This document shows, in pieces, positions 38,701 through 48,700 of a DNA stretch of 64,000 bases. Source of the DNA: Podarcis raffonei (Eukaryota; Chordata; Lepidosauria; Squamata; Lacertidae); assembly GCF_027172205.1 (NCBI RefSeq), contig NC_070616.1, forward strand, positions 15,738,001-15,802,000. Direction: 5' to 3'. Numbering within the stretch: the stretch's first letter is position 1; every line of letters starts with the position of its first letter. Below the pieces are notes generated by a model that saw nothing but the letters and a program-made list of their open reading frames with translations, searched no databases and was not told where the DNA came from. Both the position numbers and the translations under genes were made by a program.

Positions 38701-41700
38701 CAATGTTGCCAGAAAAGTTTTTCCTTAGCTGTCTGCTCCAGGAGGCTGCGTTCTCCGGCTGGAGAGCAGTTGGAAGATGAAATGCCTTTCTGAGCGATTT
38801 GCCCGGGAAAGGAGATGCCTCAATTAAAGCCTCAAGGAAGCCAGCTGTCACACAGGAGTGAACTAGATTGCTTTGGGTGTCCCCTTCTCCTTAGAGGCCT
38901 CCACAACTACTAGGTTTGGTATAGAGGATTCGAAAGTGTCTCTCATGTCAGATTGCTCGCCATCACAGGCAGGGCAGCACAGAACGAGTCAGTTTCTGGC
39001 AACCTCCCTGCATTGCTCTGGCCCTGCAAAAGCCTCTCCAGGCAACATGGAAGGCAGAACAAGGAGCCCTCCCTGGTCTCCAAATGGAAGAGGACTCACT
39101 TCTTGGCTTTGGCGCTGTTGGGGTAGTCAACCACCATGCCGCCTGTGAAGCCGGCCTTCATGGCTTGGGAGGTGATGAGTTCCAGCTGGCAGGAGAAATA
39201 GAAGACAGGTGAGTCTGAGCAGTCGGGGCAGGGGGCTCCCTCTTCTAATGGGACCTTCTTAGCATGCCAACCATGCCCATCCTTAACTCCTGATTCTTTG
39301 TCTCTCTCTCTACCTGACTGGGGATTAGGAGCCACAACTTCAGCGAAGGCCACACATAGTCAGGCATGAGGAAGAATCAAAAAATTGGAAAGGACACCAA
39401 GGGTCATCTAGTCCAACCCCCTATAGTGCAGGAATGACAGCTAAAGAATCCCTGAGAGATGTATTCTACTAGCATGGCTAGTAGCCACTGACAGCCTTCT
39501 CCTCTATGAATGAGGAAGGGGAGAACCATGTACGCCAACTTTGAGAAAAGGGTGAAGTAGAAACGCAAATAAATTCCAGTAGAGCCTCATCCGGCTTCCC
39601 TAAACACCATCAACTTGTGGGAAAAGGCAGGCTGCATGCTAAAGGGTGCCAAAGGCACCAGGTCCCTACAAACCACCTCCTATATGAGCCCCCAAAGAGT
39701 CCTTGGGGGTGTCAGATCTCCAGGCACAGCACAGAACCAAAAGCAGCAGGCCCTTGCGGATCTATGCAGAGCTTCAACCTCCCAAAGCCTCCTTCAGCCT
39801 GTCCCTGGCAGCTCCGGGCCTCTGGCTGCGCCAGGCCTACCCCCGCCCCACAGGGACCGCACCTGCTGAGAGTTTTCTGGGTACAGCTGGAGGATGGCAC
39901 GGGCTCCTCGGGCCTGTAGGAGGAAAGGACAATCAAAAACAGCCTATGCAGCCCTGGCCAAGCGTCTCTGTTGGGAGTCTCTAAATTTCTTAGGCCTGTG
40001 GGCACGTTTCGATTATTGAGAGGGGGGCCACTCCCTCTTTGGTCCCTTCTCCCCCACACTCCGATGCAATCCCAGGATCAGTCCCAGATCTCACAGGACA
40101 ATCTAGCTTCCCATGAGATCTAGCAAGAGCGCTCCCAACTTGCCAACATATACAGTCATATCTCAAGTTGCGTTTGCTTCACGTTGCATTTTTTCAGGTT
40201 ACAAAAGCGGCAAACCCAGAAGTGTTTACTTCCGGGTTTGCCGCTTCACGCATGTGCAGGAGCGATCTGTGTGCTTCACGCGTGCACAGGAGCGCTCTAT
40301 CACGTCACACACTGAAGCGGCACTCTACTTACAGACTTTTTGGGGTGCGAATGGCACCCCGGAACAGATCGCGTCCATAAGTAGAGGTACCACTGTAGCT
40401 GAAACTGCACAAGTTAAATCTACAAAAGATGCAGGAATACTGTGATATCCTTTACCCTCATAGATGGTTTGGAAGAAGCAGGTTTGAGAAGCCCTTACCA
40501 AAGCAGTATAGAGAGTTGAGAAAAATCGATACAGCCGCTTTGGGGGGCTGTGGGTCTTCTTGTCAGCATTGCATAGCCACTGCACTGCAGAAATACTGCA
40601 AGGAGAGTAAATGGGAAGTCCGGTCAGCTGGTCAGCAAAGAAACACCTGTCCTCAGTGACTTTTCTCAGTGGACTCTCATTCTGCATTTGCTGGTGAGTG
40701 AAGCTCCCAACCGAGTTCTCCTACCTGATGCAGCCATCAAACGTTCCTGGCCGGAAGGGGATGCCCTGGCCCATGTCTGCCAGCATCAAGTCACCCTCCA
40801 CTTCTCTTTCTGCAGCTACATCTGTGCAGGATTAAGAGTACAAGAGGGTTTTACCATTCCTGCCAGTTTTGACCAGTCCAAGGCAGGACACCTCAAGCCA
40901 AAGGAGTGTGTAAATAAGGGTGTCAATCTGAACTTTTTGCATGTTTATTATTGTAGATCATGGCATCGGTACGGTTGGTATCACTCAATATAAAACATAC
41001 TCCTAAATGAACTTCCCTCATCTACAGTAGTTCTTATTTCAAACAGGTCCTGGAAGGCATCAAGGAGACAACCTGAGCTACAGTACTAGTGTTTACTATA
41101 AAGGTCAACACAAGTAATCTAGTTACCAGCAAGATTTAATAAACAGCTCCTGTAAAAGAATGAGTTCCACACAGACAATAGTAAGTTAGCTGGCTAGGTT
41201 TATACTCTTTAAACTACCAAATAAGCAGACTAAATGAAATGGAACACAGGCAGGACTTTAATAGGGAAGAGACAATAATTACAAAGAAATATAGGTATTA
41301 TTAAAAATACACATCTCAGAGACCCCTTTCCATTAGCATATGCTGGCCAAGTGGACACACATGTAGGATTCAAATGCATCTCATGTAATGGATGGGGGAA
41401 AGTTTTACTCACCCAACATGGCAGAGCTGATGTCCATGCCAACCCAACAGTGTCCTTCCTCAGAGATGTAATCACCACTCAGACCAGAGCCACACCTGAC
41501 CAGAAGAGCAGCACAGGTTAAGAAATAATGAAACGCCGACTGGTTTTCATCTCTTAGCAGGAGCCAAACAGGATTCAGGCATTCAATAGCACCTGCCCAA
41601 GCCCCTTTCACAGAACTGGGGATGGGAAATCACTTTCTCTGCCCAACATCTGGACTAGACAGACCACGAGTCTGGCTCAGCATAAGGCAGCTGCATCAGC

Positions 41701-44113
41701 CCAAAGGGGGCTCATCTGATCCAGCATCCTGTTCTCACAGCGGCCAACCAGATGCCTATTCTGAGAAGCCCCCAAGCAGGACCTGAGCACAACATAACTC
41801 TCCCCTCCTGAGGTTCCCAGCAACTGGTATTCAGAAGCATTGCTGCCCCCAACCATGGAGGTAAAGCACATCCATAATGGCCTTCAACAGCCATATTATC
41901 CTCTGTGATTTTGTCTAATCCCCCTCTAAAGCCTCTCAAGTAGGCAAGTTTCACAACCCCCAGTGGGAAGGAGTTCCATAAGAACATGAGACTGCTGAAT
42001 CAAGCCAATGGTCCATCTAGCCCAGCATCCTGTGCTCACAGTGGCCAACTAGGAGACCCACAAGCAGAACCTAAGCACAGCAGCACTCTCCCAGCTTGTG
42101 AGTCTTCCAGCATACTGCTTCCAAGGGTAGAATGAGATTGTAGCCATCAGGGGCAATAGCCATTTGATAGCTGAATCCTCTTCCACAGCCATCCAAACTG
42201 GTGTCCACCCCTACTTCTAAAGGGAGTGAATTCTATAGCTTTAACTGAAGAAGGACTTTTCTTTGTATTTATGTTCCCGTGATGGACAGGCTCCTTAACT
42301 ATTCAGCACCCCAATCCAAACTTACTGTCTGGAATAAGCATAACTTCCTACATAAGACGGGCAAGACCAAAACTGACTTTTGGAAGCTGGGTGCAAAAAA
42401 GAAGCACCTGACCCTCCCACGCTGGCAGTTTAGAGAAAGAAGCAGCGACACACTTAAAGGTACAATGCAGCAAGCTCACCCAACATCCAGCAAGAAACAG
42501 GTTCGGTCCTCCGGGAGACCCAGCAGCTCCACAGCCCGTTCGGACATCTGCGACTGGATCTCGATCATTCGAGAGCTGGAGAATGGAAATGCCCGCAAAC
42601 AAAAAGTGAACAAACCCCAGATCCCCTTGGATGTCTGCAAGGCAGCTTGGGGGGGGGGGAGAGTACACACAGGCATTGCATCTATCCCAGATGTTTAAGT
42701 GGTAAAACAGGTGTTCCAATGTAAAGGTGGACAGGACAAAAGCCATATCACACCAATGCCATGCAGTAGAAAAAAATGTGTCTGTCTGTACGGATTGGGG
42801 AGATGACAACCACTGACAATTGTTGGGGACTGGATTACTAGCATCTATTTATCTATTTACAACTCTTCCATATATCCTGCTCCTCAAAAACAATTTAGCT
42901 ACTACCTCCAAAACAGTCACATTGTCTTTCTTTTAAATCAAGGACATCCTCTATGCATTTTTCCTCCATCCATTTTGACACCTCCAAGGACCCTGCCTCT
43001 TAGAGCACACCCAAGAGGCAGTACTCACTTTAAAAACCACTGTTTTAAGACATGCTTTAAAAGCTCTTTAAACAAATAGGTTCAATAAAGAGATTAGCTG
43101 CTTTCCTCAGCCCAAGGCTGCCTTACTTGTGTGTGTATTTTCGGGCTTCAGTCTCATCGTAGAACTGGGAAAAGAAAGAGAAATGGGGGGTTGCATTGAA
43201 GAGAGAATGTAAGCACCCTTATGGATCTGACTAACAAGAACATAAGAGCCTGCTGGATCAGGCCAATGGCCCATCTAGTCAAGCATTCTGTTCCCACAGT
43301 GGCGAACCAGATGCTCCAAAGTGAAACCCACAAGCAAGACCTAAGCGCAACAGCAACTCTTCCTTCCCGTGGCTTCCAGCAACTGGTATTCAGAAGCCTC
43401 AGACCGTACAGGCAGAGCACAGCCATTATCACTAGTGGCCTTGATGAATTTGTCCAATCCTCTTTCAAAGCCATCCAAGTTGGTGGCCATTTCTGCCTCC
43501 TGTGGGAATGAGTTCCATAGTTCAAACAGGCACTATGTGAGCTACTCCTCCCTTTTGTCTGCCCTGAATCTTCCAACATTCAGCTTCATTTTCACAAGAT
43601 GGACTGCCTTCTGACATGGGAAGTTCTTTCTGATGATCAGAGTTAACAGCAACTGAGGAATTTCTCGGCTCATAAAAAAGAGAGATCTATTCCCCACCAG
43701 CACACAGCTCAGTTGGCAACCTGGTGCCCTCCAAGTGAACTGTGTTACAACGTCCATTAGTCCGGCTGACAGGTGCTGTACTCCAAAACCATCTGGAGGA
43801 CACCAGGTTGGCATAGACCGATATAGCTGACACCTGGTCGTCTTCTGTTTCCCACATTGGCCACCCAGGTGGCTCCAAGGAGGACGGGAGGAAGCACCCT
43901 CGCAGCAAGACATGGAGGCAACCGCTATAAAGTTTTACCCAAAGGTAGGCTGCCTCTGTGCTTGGAGGCTCAATTCTTGGCCCTGGGGGCTTACAGGTAC
44001 GAGCGCTCCACCGGCCCTTGGTAGTCCTCGCCCCCGCCTCCCTCTCCCCTCCTTGTCTCTCTTACTAGTTCTGGGGGGCCGCGATGCTCGGGCCTCTTGC
44101 CGCTGGCCGCCAT
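35649..44113 (-). CDS. BUD23: 18S rRNA (guanine-N7)-methyltransferase BUD23, all 12 coding exons
   Basis: BUD23 (WBSCR22) with its partner TRMT112 makes N7-methylguanosine in 18S rRNA and is needed for 40S maturation in the nucleus. Coding exons in transcript order: 44113-44066, 43164-43127, 42575-42480, 41495-41413, 40821-40725, 40595-40499, 39913-39863, 39185-39100, 38520-38475, 38311-38253, 37071-36982, 35703-35649. They total 846 nt, 281 codons plus stop, the same length as human. Key residues: start [16 protein letters not shown], the SAM-binding loop LDVGCGSG (58-65), the acidic strand-2 GMDIS, the substrate-side [11 protein letters not shown] and the Lys/Arg-rich tail. The segment 200-245 is diverged but not shortened. 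The gene is convergent with STX1A and divergent from TBL2. No stops or frameshifts are seen; every junction is GT/AG and keeps phase. Confidence 0.97.
35704..36981. other. BUD23 intron 11
   Basis: Contains an L2-type LINE end antisense to BUD23 (35800-36236). 36241-36981 is unassigned. Confidence 0.7.
35800..36236 (+). repeat. L2/CR1-type LINE ORF2 end and tail
   Basis: TGGCCAGGTTCAAGGTATTA, CTTTGGAACTCCTTGCCTAG and CCACTTTGAGGGGC...GAAATAAATGAATGG follow the order of an ORF2 C-terminus and 3' UTR. Confidence 0.7.
36982..37071 (-). CDS. BUD23: BUD23 exon 11
   Basis: Residues 234-263 plus two bases of Arg264: [20 protein letters not shown] then [10 protein letters not shown]. Basic tail typical of a nucleolar rRNA-binding protein. 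Confidence 0.94.
37538..37740 (+). mobile_element. hAT-type element fragment, relative of 4505-4967
   Basis: CAGTGGATGCCAAAGCAGGA start, then GAACAAATGTGCAATTAATTG and TGAATTTTATTGTGCT, which match 4785-4840. The right end is not found. Confidence 0.6.
37742..37886 (+). repeat. CR1-like repeat, family 2, 3' end
   Basis: GGGGAGAGGGCTCTTGTGCC, GGATGCTGGACTAGATGGGC, CTGACCCAGCAGACTCTTCT. Confidence 0.75.
37903..38104 (-). mobile_element. Tigger-like palindromic MITE, subfamily 1
   Basis: CAGTGGTACCTCGGGTTAAG to GTAACCTGAGGTACCACTG with TA at 37901 and 38105. Confidence 0.87.
38253..38311 (-). CDS. BUD23: BUD23 exon 10
   Basis: 59 nt: residues 215-233, [19 protein letters not shown], plus two bases of Arg234. 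FTNER is the conserved anchor; the rest is a variable acidic linker. Confidence 0.9.
38475..38520 (-). CDS. BUD23: BUD23 exon 9
   Basis: 46 nt: completes Lys199, then [15 protein letters not shown] (200-214). FFLCLF matches human FYLCLF; the rest is diverged. Placed by phase and by flanking splice sites. Confidence 0.88.
38521..39099. other. BUD23 intron 8
   Basis: 579 bases in which I recognise no repeat or motif. Confidence 0.5.
39100..39185 (-). CDS. BUD23: BUD23 exon 8
   Basis: Residues 171-198 plus two bases of Lys199, from [13 protein letters not shown] to [11 protein letters not shown]. Highly conserved [10 protein letters not shown]. Confidence 0.97.
39186..39862. other. BUD23 intron 7
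   Basis: Holds a CR1 3' fragment (39372-39520); otherwise unassigned. Confidence 0.6.
39372..39520 (-). repeat. CR1 LINE 3' fragment
   Basis: GGGTCATCTAGTCCAACCCC, GCAGGAATGACAGCTAAAGA; the second half drifts into family 2-like GGCTAGTAGCCACTGACAGC. Confidence 0.7.
39863..39913 (-). CDS. BUD23: BUD23 exon 7
   Basis: 51 nt, residues 154-170, [17 protein letters not shown]. Both ends phase 0. Confidence 0.94.
40153..40395 (+). mobile_element. Tigger-like MITE, subfamily 2, in BUD23 intron 6
   Basis: CAGTCATATCTCAAGTTGCG to GTAGAGGTACCACTG, TA on both sides. Shares CTTCCGGGTTTGCCGCTTCA-type interior with 21475-21713. It ends about 100 bases from BUD23 exon 6. Confidence 0.8.
40499..40595 (-). 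CDS. BUD23: BUD23 exon 6
   Basis: Residues 121-153, from [14 protein letters not shown] to [19 protein letters not shown] is the family signature near the methyl-transfer site. Confidence 0.97.
40725..40821 (-). CDS. BUD23: BUD23 exon 5
   Basis: Residues 89-120 plus two bases of Ser121, from [14 protein letters not shown] to [10 protein letters not shown]. Contains the conserved ADMGQGIPF. No ATG lies in the frame, so it is easily missed. Confidence 0.94.
40822..41412. other. BUD23 intron 4
   Basis: 591 bases of AT-rich sequence without recognised elements. Confidence 0.5.
41413..41495 (-). CDS. BUD23: BUD23 exon 4 (SAM-binding loop)
   Basis: Residues 61-88 plus one base of Asp89: completes GCGSG, then [19 protein letters not shown]. 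Motif I of class I methyltransferases. Confidence 0.97.
41690..41977 (-). repeat. CR1-like repeat, family 2 (first of two)
   Basis: GATCCAGCATCCTGTTCTCA to CAGTGGGAAGGAGTTCCATA. Confidence 0.75.
41978..42275 (-). repeat. CR1-like repeat, family 2 (second of two)
   Basis: Starts afresh with AGAACATGAGACTGCTGAAT and runs through GTCCATCTAGCCCAGCATCC to AACTGAAGAAGGAC. Confidence 0.75.
42480..42575 (-). CDS. BUD23: BUD23 exon 3
   Basis: Residues 29-60 plus two bases of Gly61, from [11 protein letters not shown] to CFLLDV. Ends inside the SAM-binding loop. Confidence 0.96.
42576..43126. other. BUD23 intron 2
   Basis: 551 bases; nothing recognised apart from a G run at 42649-42659. Confidence 0.5.
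43127..43164 (-). CDS. BUD23: BUD23 exon 2
   Basis: 38 nt, residues 17-28 ([12 protein letters not shown]) and two bases of Asn29. Too short for a stand-alone open frame; placed by the conserved [10 protein letters not shown] and by phase. Confidence 0.93.
43237..43645 (-). repeat. CR1-like repeat, family 2
   Basis: AGAACATAAGAGCCTGCTGG through GAATTTGTCCAATCCTCTTT to CAACATTCAGCTTCATTTTC: a good copy for deriving the family consensus. Confidence 0.8.
43710..43818. mobile_element. hAT palindromic MITE
   Basis: GGCAACCTGGTGCCCTCCAA and TCTGGAGGACACCAGGTTGG are inverted repeats about 60 bases apart. Confidence 0.7.
44066..44113 (-). CDS. BUD23: BUD23 exon 1 (start codon)
   Basis: ATG at 44113-44111; residues 1-16, [16 protein letters not shown]. 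Phase 0 end, donor GTAAG at 44065-44061. The start codon is embedded in ATGGCGGC, a YY1-like core often found at initiation sites of housekeeping genes. Confidence 0.95.
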
Positions 44114-45561
44114 GCTTGCGCGCTTGTCTTCTACGTCACACTCGTGCGACACAGAAGCGGTCGCGACTGCAGAAATTAAGAGAGAATTGTTGGGAGGGCC
44201 ATCCCACTTCCTGGATAGCCGATTTCCGGGTTCTTCCTTCCTTCCAGCTGAATTTCCCATTTGATCAAGAGGGTTGCGGACCGAATCGAGACAAAGGCGG
44301 TGTGTTTATCACACTCGATTTTCTTTACCCGGAGGCTACGGAGGTGTTGCATAGGCTGTAACATGTTGTGTAATTGTATTCTTGCCGTCTTGGTTCTTTG
44401 AATGAGCCTGTGAGTGCAAGTCAAGGGTAAAGAGGCTTTTTCTGGTGGGTGAGATGGGCCTCTTGCCCATCGCCCCCCACCTTGGGGCGGGGACAATCAC
44501 ACTACCTCTCGGCCTACTTTATAAGGTGGTTTTGGGGATTAACATAAGGGGAAGGAGAACGATGCATGTCACCTTGAGCTCCTTGGAGAAAAATGGTGGG
44601 ATATAATAAATACATGAAGTGCGGTTGCTTGATCTGCTGCCCAATGTGGGCTGCAGCAAGCCCCTTCGTGTACCATATCTGTTTTCGGAATCGCTTTTCA
44701 TAAGAGATTTCAAAAGCGGTCTTCACCTTGAAACCGGGCTTGAGTCGGGCAGCCTATCACAGCGGAGGCTCGACTGCCCTCTTTTAACGTAGCAGGACAC
44801 GTGGCGATCCTACCGCATGCGACTCCAAGCACCTCTCCCCCCTTCCCTTCCGGGATGTTTCCCTTGGGGGTCCGGTAGCCCTTCAGATAGAGGACTATAT
44901 GTCTCCGCAAAGCGACATGCAACGCCACGAGAGACCAAAAATATGTATAAGGAAATTTAGAATCAAAGTCTCCTCAACTAATTTCAATAAAAAGAGAGCT
45001 CGCAGTTTAAAATTATAAAAACCACCCCTCCCCAATTAAAATCAATCAATCAATAATGGCTTGTGCCGTGACTCCTAGCGTCTGCGGGCTGGGACTGACA
45101 TTTTATTTGCTATAAACATTTTGCATGTCTTTTTTGTACCCCGCCTGTGAGATGTGTGTGCGTATTAAAACGAATGAAGCTTTAAAACCATGGATATCGC
45201 CATTCATTCAAGTATACATGGACAGCTGTCTCTTTTCCCCCTCGGGGTGAAAAGGACGAGGAACCCGCCCCCCCCCAACGAAGTTTAATGGTAACCGGAA
45301 TTTCTCTATCCCCCCTTTAGACCCGAATCCTCTTTGCGGCCCAATCAGTGCACAGTGCGTAGCCAATCCCGCGAAGGCTACTTTTGCGCGCGCTCCCCTC
45401 CGCCTCAGAACCGCATCGGCGCATGACTGACGGCGGCCAGTGAACGCGCACGCGGCGGAACTCGCCACCCATTGGTCGGCGGCGGTGCCGTGCGCGTCCC
45501 CGTCGGCCTTGGTCCCGCGCGCTGAGGTGGCTGAGGCGAGAAGGCGGCGGTGGGAGGGAAG
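44114..45561. promoter_or_regulatory. Divergent BUD23 / TBL2 intergenic promoter region
   Basis: 1448 bases between the two start codons. CpG-rich flanks lie at about 43990-44180 (BUD23 side) and 45330-45720 (TBL2 side). The TBL2 side carries CCAAT at 45341 and 45363 and an inverted ATTGG at 45471. The middle holds the 3' part of a tRNA-type SINE (44520-44616) and plain AT-rich sequence. No J-domain frame (DNAJC30), no VPS37 and no bHLH-ZIP exon (MLXIPL) is visible, although in human all three sit between these genes. Confidence 0.75.
44520..44616 (+). repeat. tRNA-derived SINE, family B, 3' half
   Basis: GTCACCTTGAGCTCCTTGGA and GGTGGGATATAATAAATA; the tRNA-like head is missing. Confidence 0.65.
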
Positions 45562-45715
45562 ATGGAGGCGGCGGCTGTGCCGGGTTCGGCGTGGCTAGCG
45601 GGGCTGTCGCTGGTCCTCGGCGGCCTAGTTCTCTGGCTGGTGCTGGTCCTGCTGAGGCGGAGGACTGAGGAGGCGGAGCCCAGCCGGAAGGGGACGGAGC
45701 CAGTCACGATCGACG
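45562..45715 (+). CDS. TBL2: TBL2 exon 1 (start codon, signal anchor)
   Basis: ATG at 45562; residues 1-51 plus one base of Asp52. Starts [15 protein letters not shown] and spans the membrane anchor. This ATG is chosen because it lies just before the anchor in a CpG-rich region and joins exon 2 in phase. Confidence 0.92.
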
Positions 45716-48700
45716 GTGAGAGCGCGAGACGAGGAGGGGCGGGGCTTAAGGCGAGCCACACCCCCTTCGGGAGTCCTCACTTTGCCCCAGCTGCAAAATG
45801 GGCCGCTAGACTGAGTCGTGCCAAAATTTCAGGATGAAAGCAGTGCCTCATATATAATATTCAGTTATAAAGGTAACTGAATTAGGTCCAGTCGTGACCG
45901 ACTCTCGGGTTGCGGCGCTCATCTCGCTTTATTGGCCGAGGGAGCCGGCGTACAGCTTCCAGGTCATGTGGCCAACATGACTAAGCCGCTTCTGGCGAAC
46001 CAGAGCAGCCCTCGAAAAAGCCGTTTACCTTCCCACCGGAGTGGTACCTATTTATCTACTTGCACTTTGACGTGCTTTCAAACTGCTAGGTTGGCAGGAG
46101 CTGGCACCAAACAACGGGAGCTCACCCCATCACGGGGATTCAAACTCCCGACCTGATCAGCAAGTCCTAGGCTCTGTGGTTTAACCCACAGTGCCACCCG
46201 CGTCCCGCAATATTCAGTTACATTGGTTGCATAATATGGTTTCTGTCAATTATGTGTTGTGTTGTGATATAAATACAGTTTAGGTGAAATTCAATATAAT
46301 TACATAATTTGGGCTAAGTTTCATATAATTTAGCTCAGTATGGCAAACACTATTGCAGCAGCTTTCCACTGGAGACACCTGGGATTGTACCTAAGAGCTT
46401 CTGCAGGCAAAGCAGATATGAGCCTTCTCCATCTGTGTGGATTACTGGCTTTTTCATAGCATTGTAAGTTGTGTTTTCAAGCTACGTTATTATGTTTGGA
46501 GACTTACAATCTATTTTGAAAAAATGTTCCTGCCTCTGGCCTTGCTCTTCTAAATTCTGGGAGAATGCTGATTGTCTGATCCGTCTTACCTATTTTTAAA
46601 ATAAGACTTTCTTCAATTGTATCCTGTAGATCAGGATGTGAACAGTGAAGCAGCCAGCAAAACATCAGTCCCGAAGAAGCAGAAGCAGCTTCAGCGGATC
46701 CGCAAAGAGAAGCCCCAGCAACACAACTTCACCCACCCGCTCCTGGCTTCGGCACTCAAAGTGAGGCCTGGCAGGCTACAGCTTGTGTTCTGTGTTTCGC
46801 GGGGAAAGGAGTGGGCTAATCTTATGTAGGAAGTTTACCTTTATACCAAGTCAGAGACCTATCTGGCTCAGTATTGCCTGCATTGATTGGCAGTGCTTGT
46901 CCAGGGTTTTTAGACTGGGAGTTGCTCCCAGCCCTACCTGGACATACCAGGAATTGAACCTTCTGCATGCAAAGCAGATGCCCTGCCAGTTGGTCTTTTA
47001 TCTAGTGATGGGGCTTGCCCCTTCAGAATCCTTCTGGGTTTTTGGAAATACTGGATCCTCCTTTCTCCCCACATATACGCATGCACATTGCAGAAAATTA
47101 TAAGAGCCAGTAGATTAGAAATGCTAAAAGCTCACAATAGTGGGGAAGATTATGACCTGAGAGAGCCGGTGGTGGTGTAGTAGTTAGAATATCATACAAG
47201 GATTTGGGAGACAAGGGTACAAATCTGCACTCAGCCATGAAGCTCACTTGCTGACCCTGGTCCAGTCAGCCCCTCTCAGGCTAACCTACCTCACAAGGTT
47301 GTTGTGGGAATTAAATGAGGGGGAGAACCATGTACACCATTTTGAGCTCTTTGGAGAAGAGATGGGATGTAAATCAAATCAACAAACACTTTTGCAGCAT
47401 GGCAACCAGCTCCCTGCTCCCTGTGCCCCAGGATGGAGCACCTCTGTATTCCTTTCCACTTTTAGCTTATTGAGAGGCCAAAGGTTGATCGTCTTTGCAT
47501 TCTTCAGGGCCACAGCGGGAGCATCACCTGCCTGGATTTCAGCAGCAATGGGAAGTACCTGGCGTCCTGTTCTGATGACCGCACCGTCCGTATCTGGAGC
47601 ACCAAGGACTTCCTAGAGCGGGAGCACCGCTGCATGCGAGCCAACGTAGAGCTGGACCATGCCACTTTGGTCCGCTTCTACCCGGACTCCAGGTGGGGAG
47701 GCTGTGCCTGGACATGGGACAATTAGCTTTCCTCCTCCTCCTCTTTACCGCTGAAATTGCAGACTAGCTGATCCTTTCCAAGAAGATGGGGAGGGCGGAT
47801 TAGAATTACCAGCAGCTCAGGTTGATCGGTGGAGTCATCAGCCCTTTTTAAAAAAGGAGCTAGTAGCTAGAGCTAGTTTAAGTTCAAGTTCAGCATGCCC
47901 CAAAGCAACTGATTCCAGTTCATGTCTGTCTCCTTACAAAATGAACCAGTTCAGTTCACAGTCATTTCGTTTGTCCAAATGATTCTCTGCAAAAAAAAAC
48001 CAAAAAACACAGCCTTCAGAATGTTACAAGCTGCTGTGCTGAAGTATAAGATATATTTAAGAAGAGTAAGGAAACATTTTTCAAAACCACAGTGGAATGT
48101 GATCTGTTTAGTTTGTTTTTCCCAGCAATTATTATATTTAAGCTTAAAGGTCCAAAAAGTCTTAACGAGGGGAAGATACACGCATAAGGGAATGACTGTG
48201 AAATAAAAACTGTTTGAAATTCTACCCCACAACAAATGTAATTCACATTCTGTTCAGCCAGCAATTGCAGGAGGTGTAGCTCAAAGATTTTGGAACTTGG
48301 CGAACTTTGCAAACTAGCTCATTCCAAGCAGTGACGGTGGGGAGGGGGTCAATTCCTACAAACCAGTGTTAGTAAATTCTATCCTGGAGTAAGGGGTGTC
48401 AGTGCTGACCACCTGCCCAGGTCTGCTACTGCTGGTCCAAGCCACTGTCCTCTTTTGCTGTAGCGGCAGAGATGGAGTGGGCCTGTTGTCAAGCTTCTTC
48501 CTCACTACTCTCGTCCCCTGCCAGCCTTATGTTAACATTGAACTGGCACTGGAGTTTGATTAGGGGAATGCTGAAGGAGGACAGCACAGGTGCCCATACA
48601 ACAGCCAGCCAGCTTTACTTCCAGGAGCAATAATGGAAACACTGGCAAAGCACCTGGGGCTGGGGGATGGCCTTGAGGCTGTTGGAGCAGCTTGTACTTG

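Larger units (their letters stand above)
41496..42479. other. BUD23 intron 3
   Basis: Two CR1-like family 2 copies back to back (41690-41977 and 41978-42275), same orientation. The rest is unassigned. Confidence 0.7.
43165..44065. other. BUD23 intron 1
   Basis: Contains a CR1-like copy (43237-43645) and a hAT palindrome (43710-43818); the last 80 bases are CpG-rich promoter-side sequence. Confidence 0.7.
46761..47507. other. TBL2 intron 2
   Basis: Contains reversed SINE-C (46845-46985) and SINE-B (47161-47380). Confidence 0.75.

Noticed and set aside
43912-44361. 149-codon plus frame opposite BUD23 exon 1
   Set aside because: Antisense to exon 1 and its CpG-rich flank; no recognisable product.
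44114-45561. DNAJC30 in the BUD23-TBL2 gap
   Set aside because: DNAJC30 is a single-exon gene with a J-domain HPD motif; no such frame exists on either strand here.
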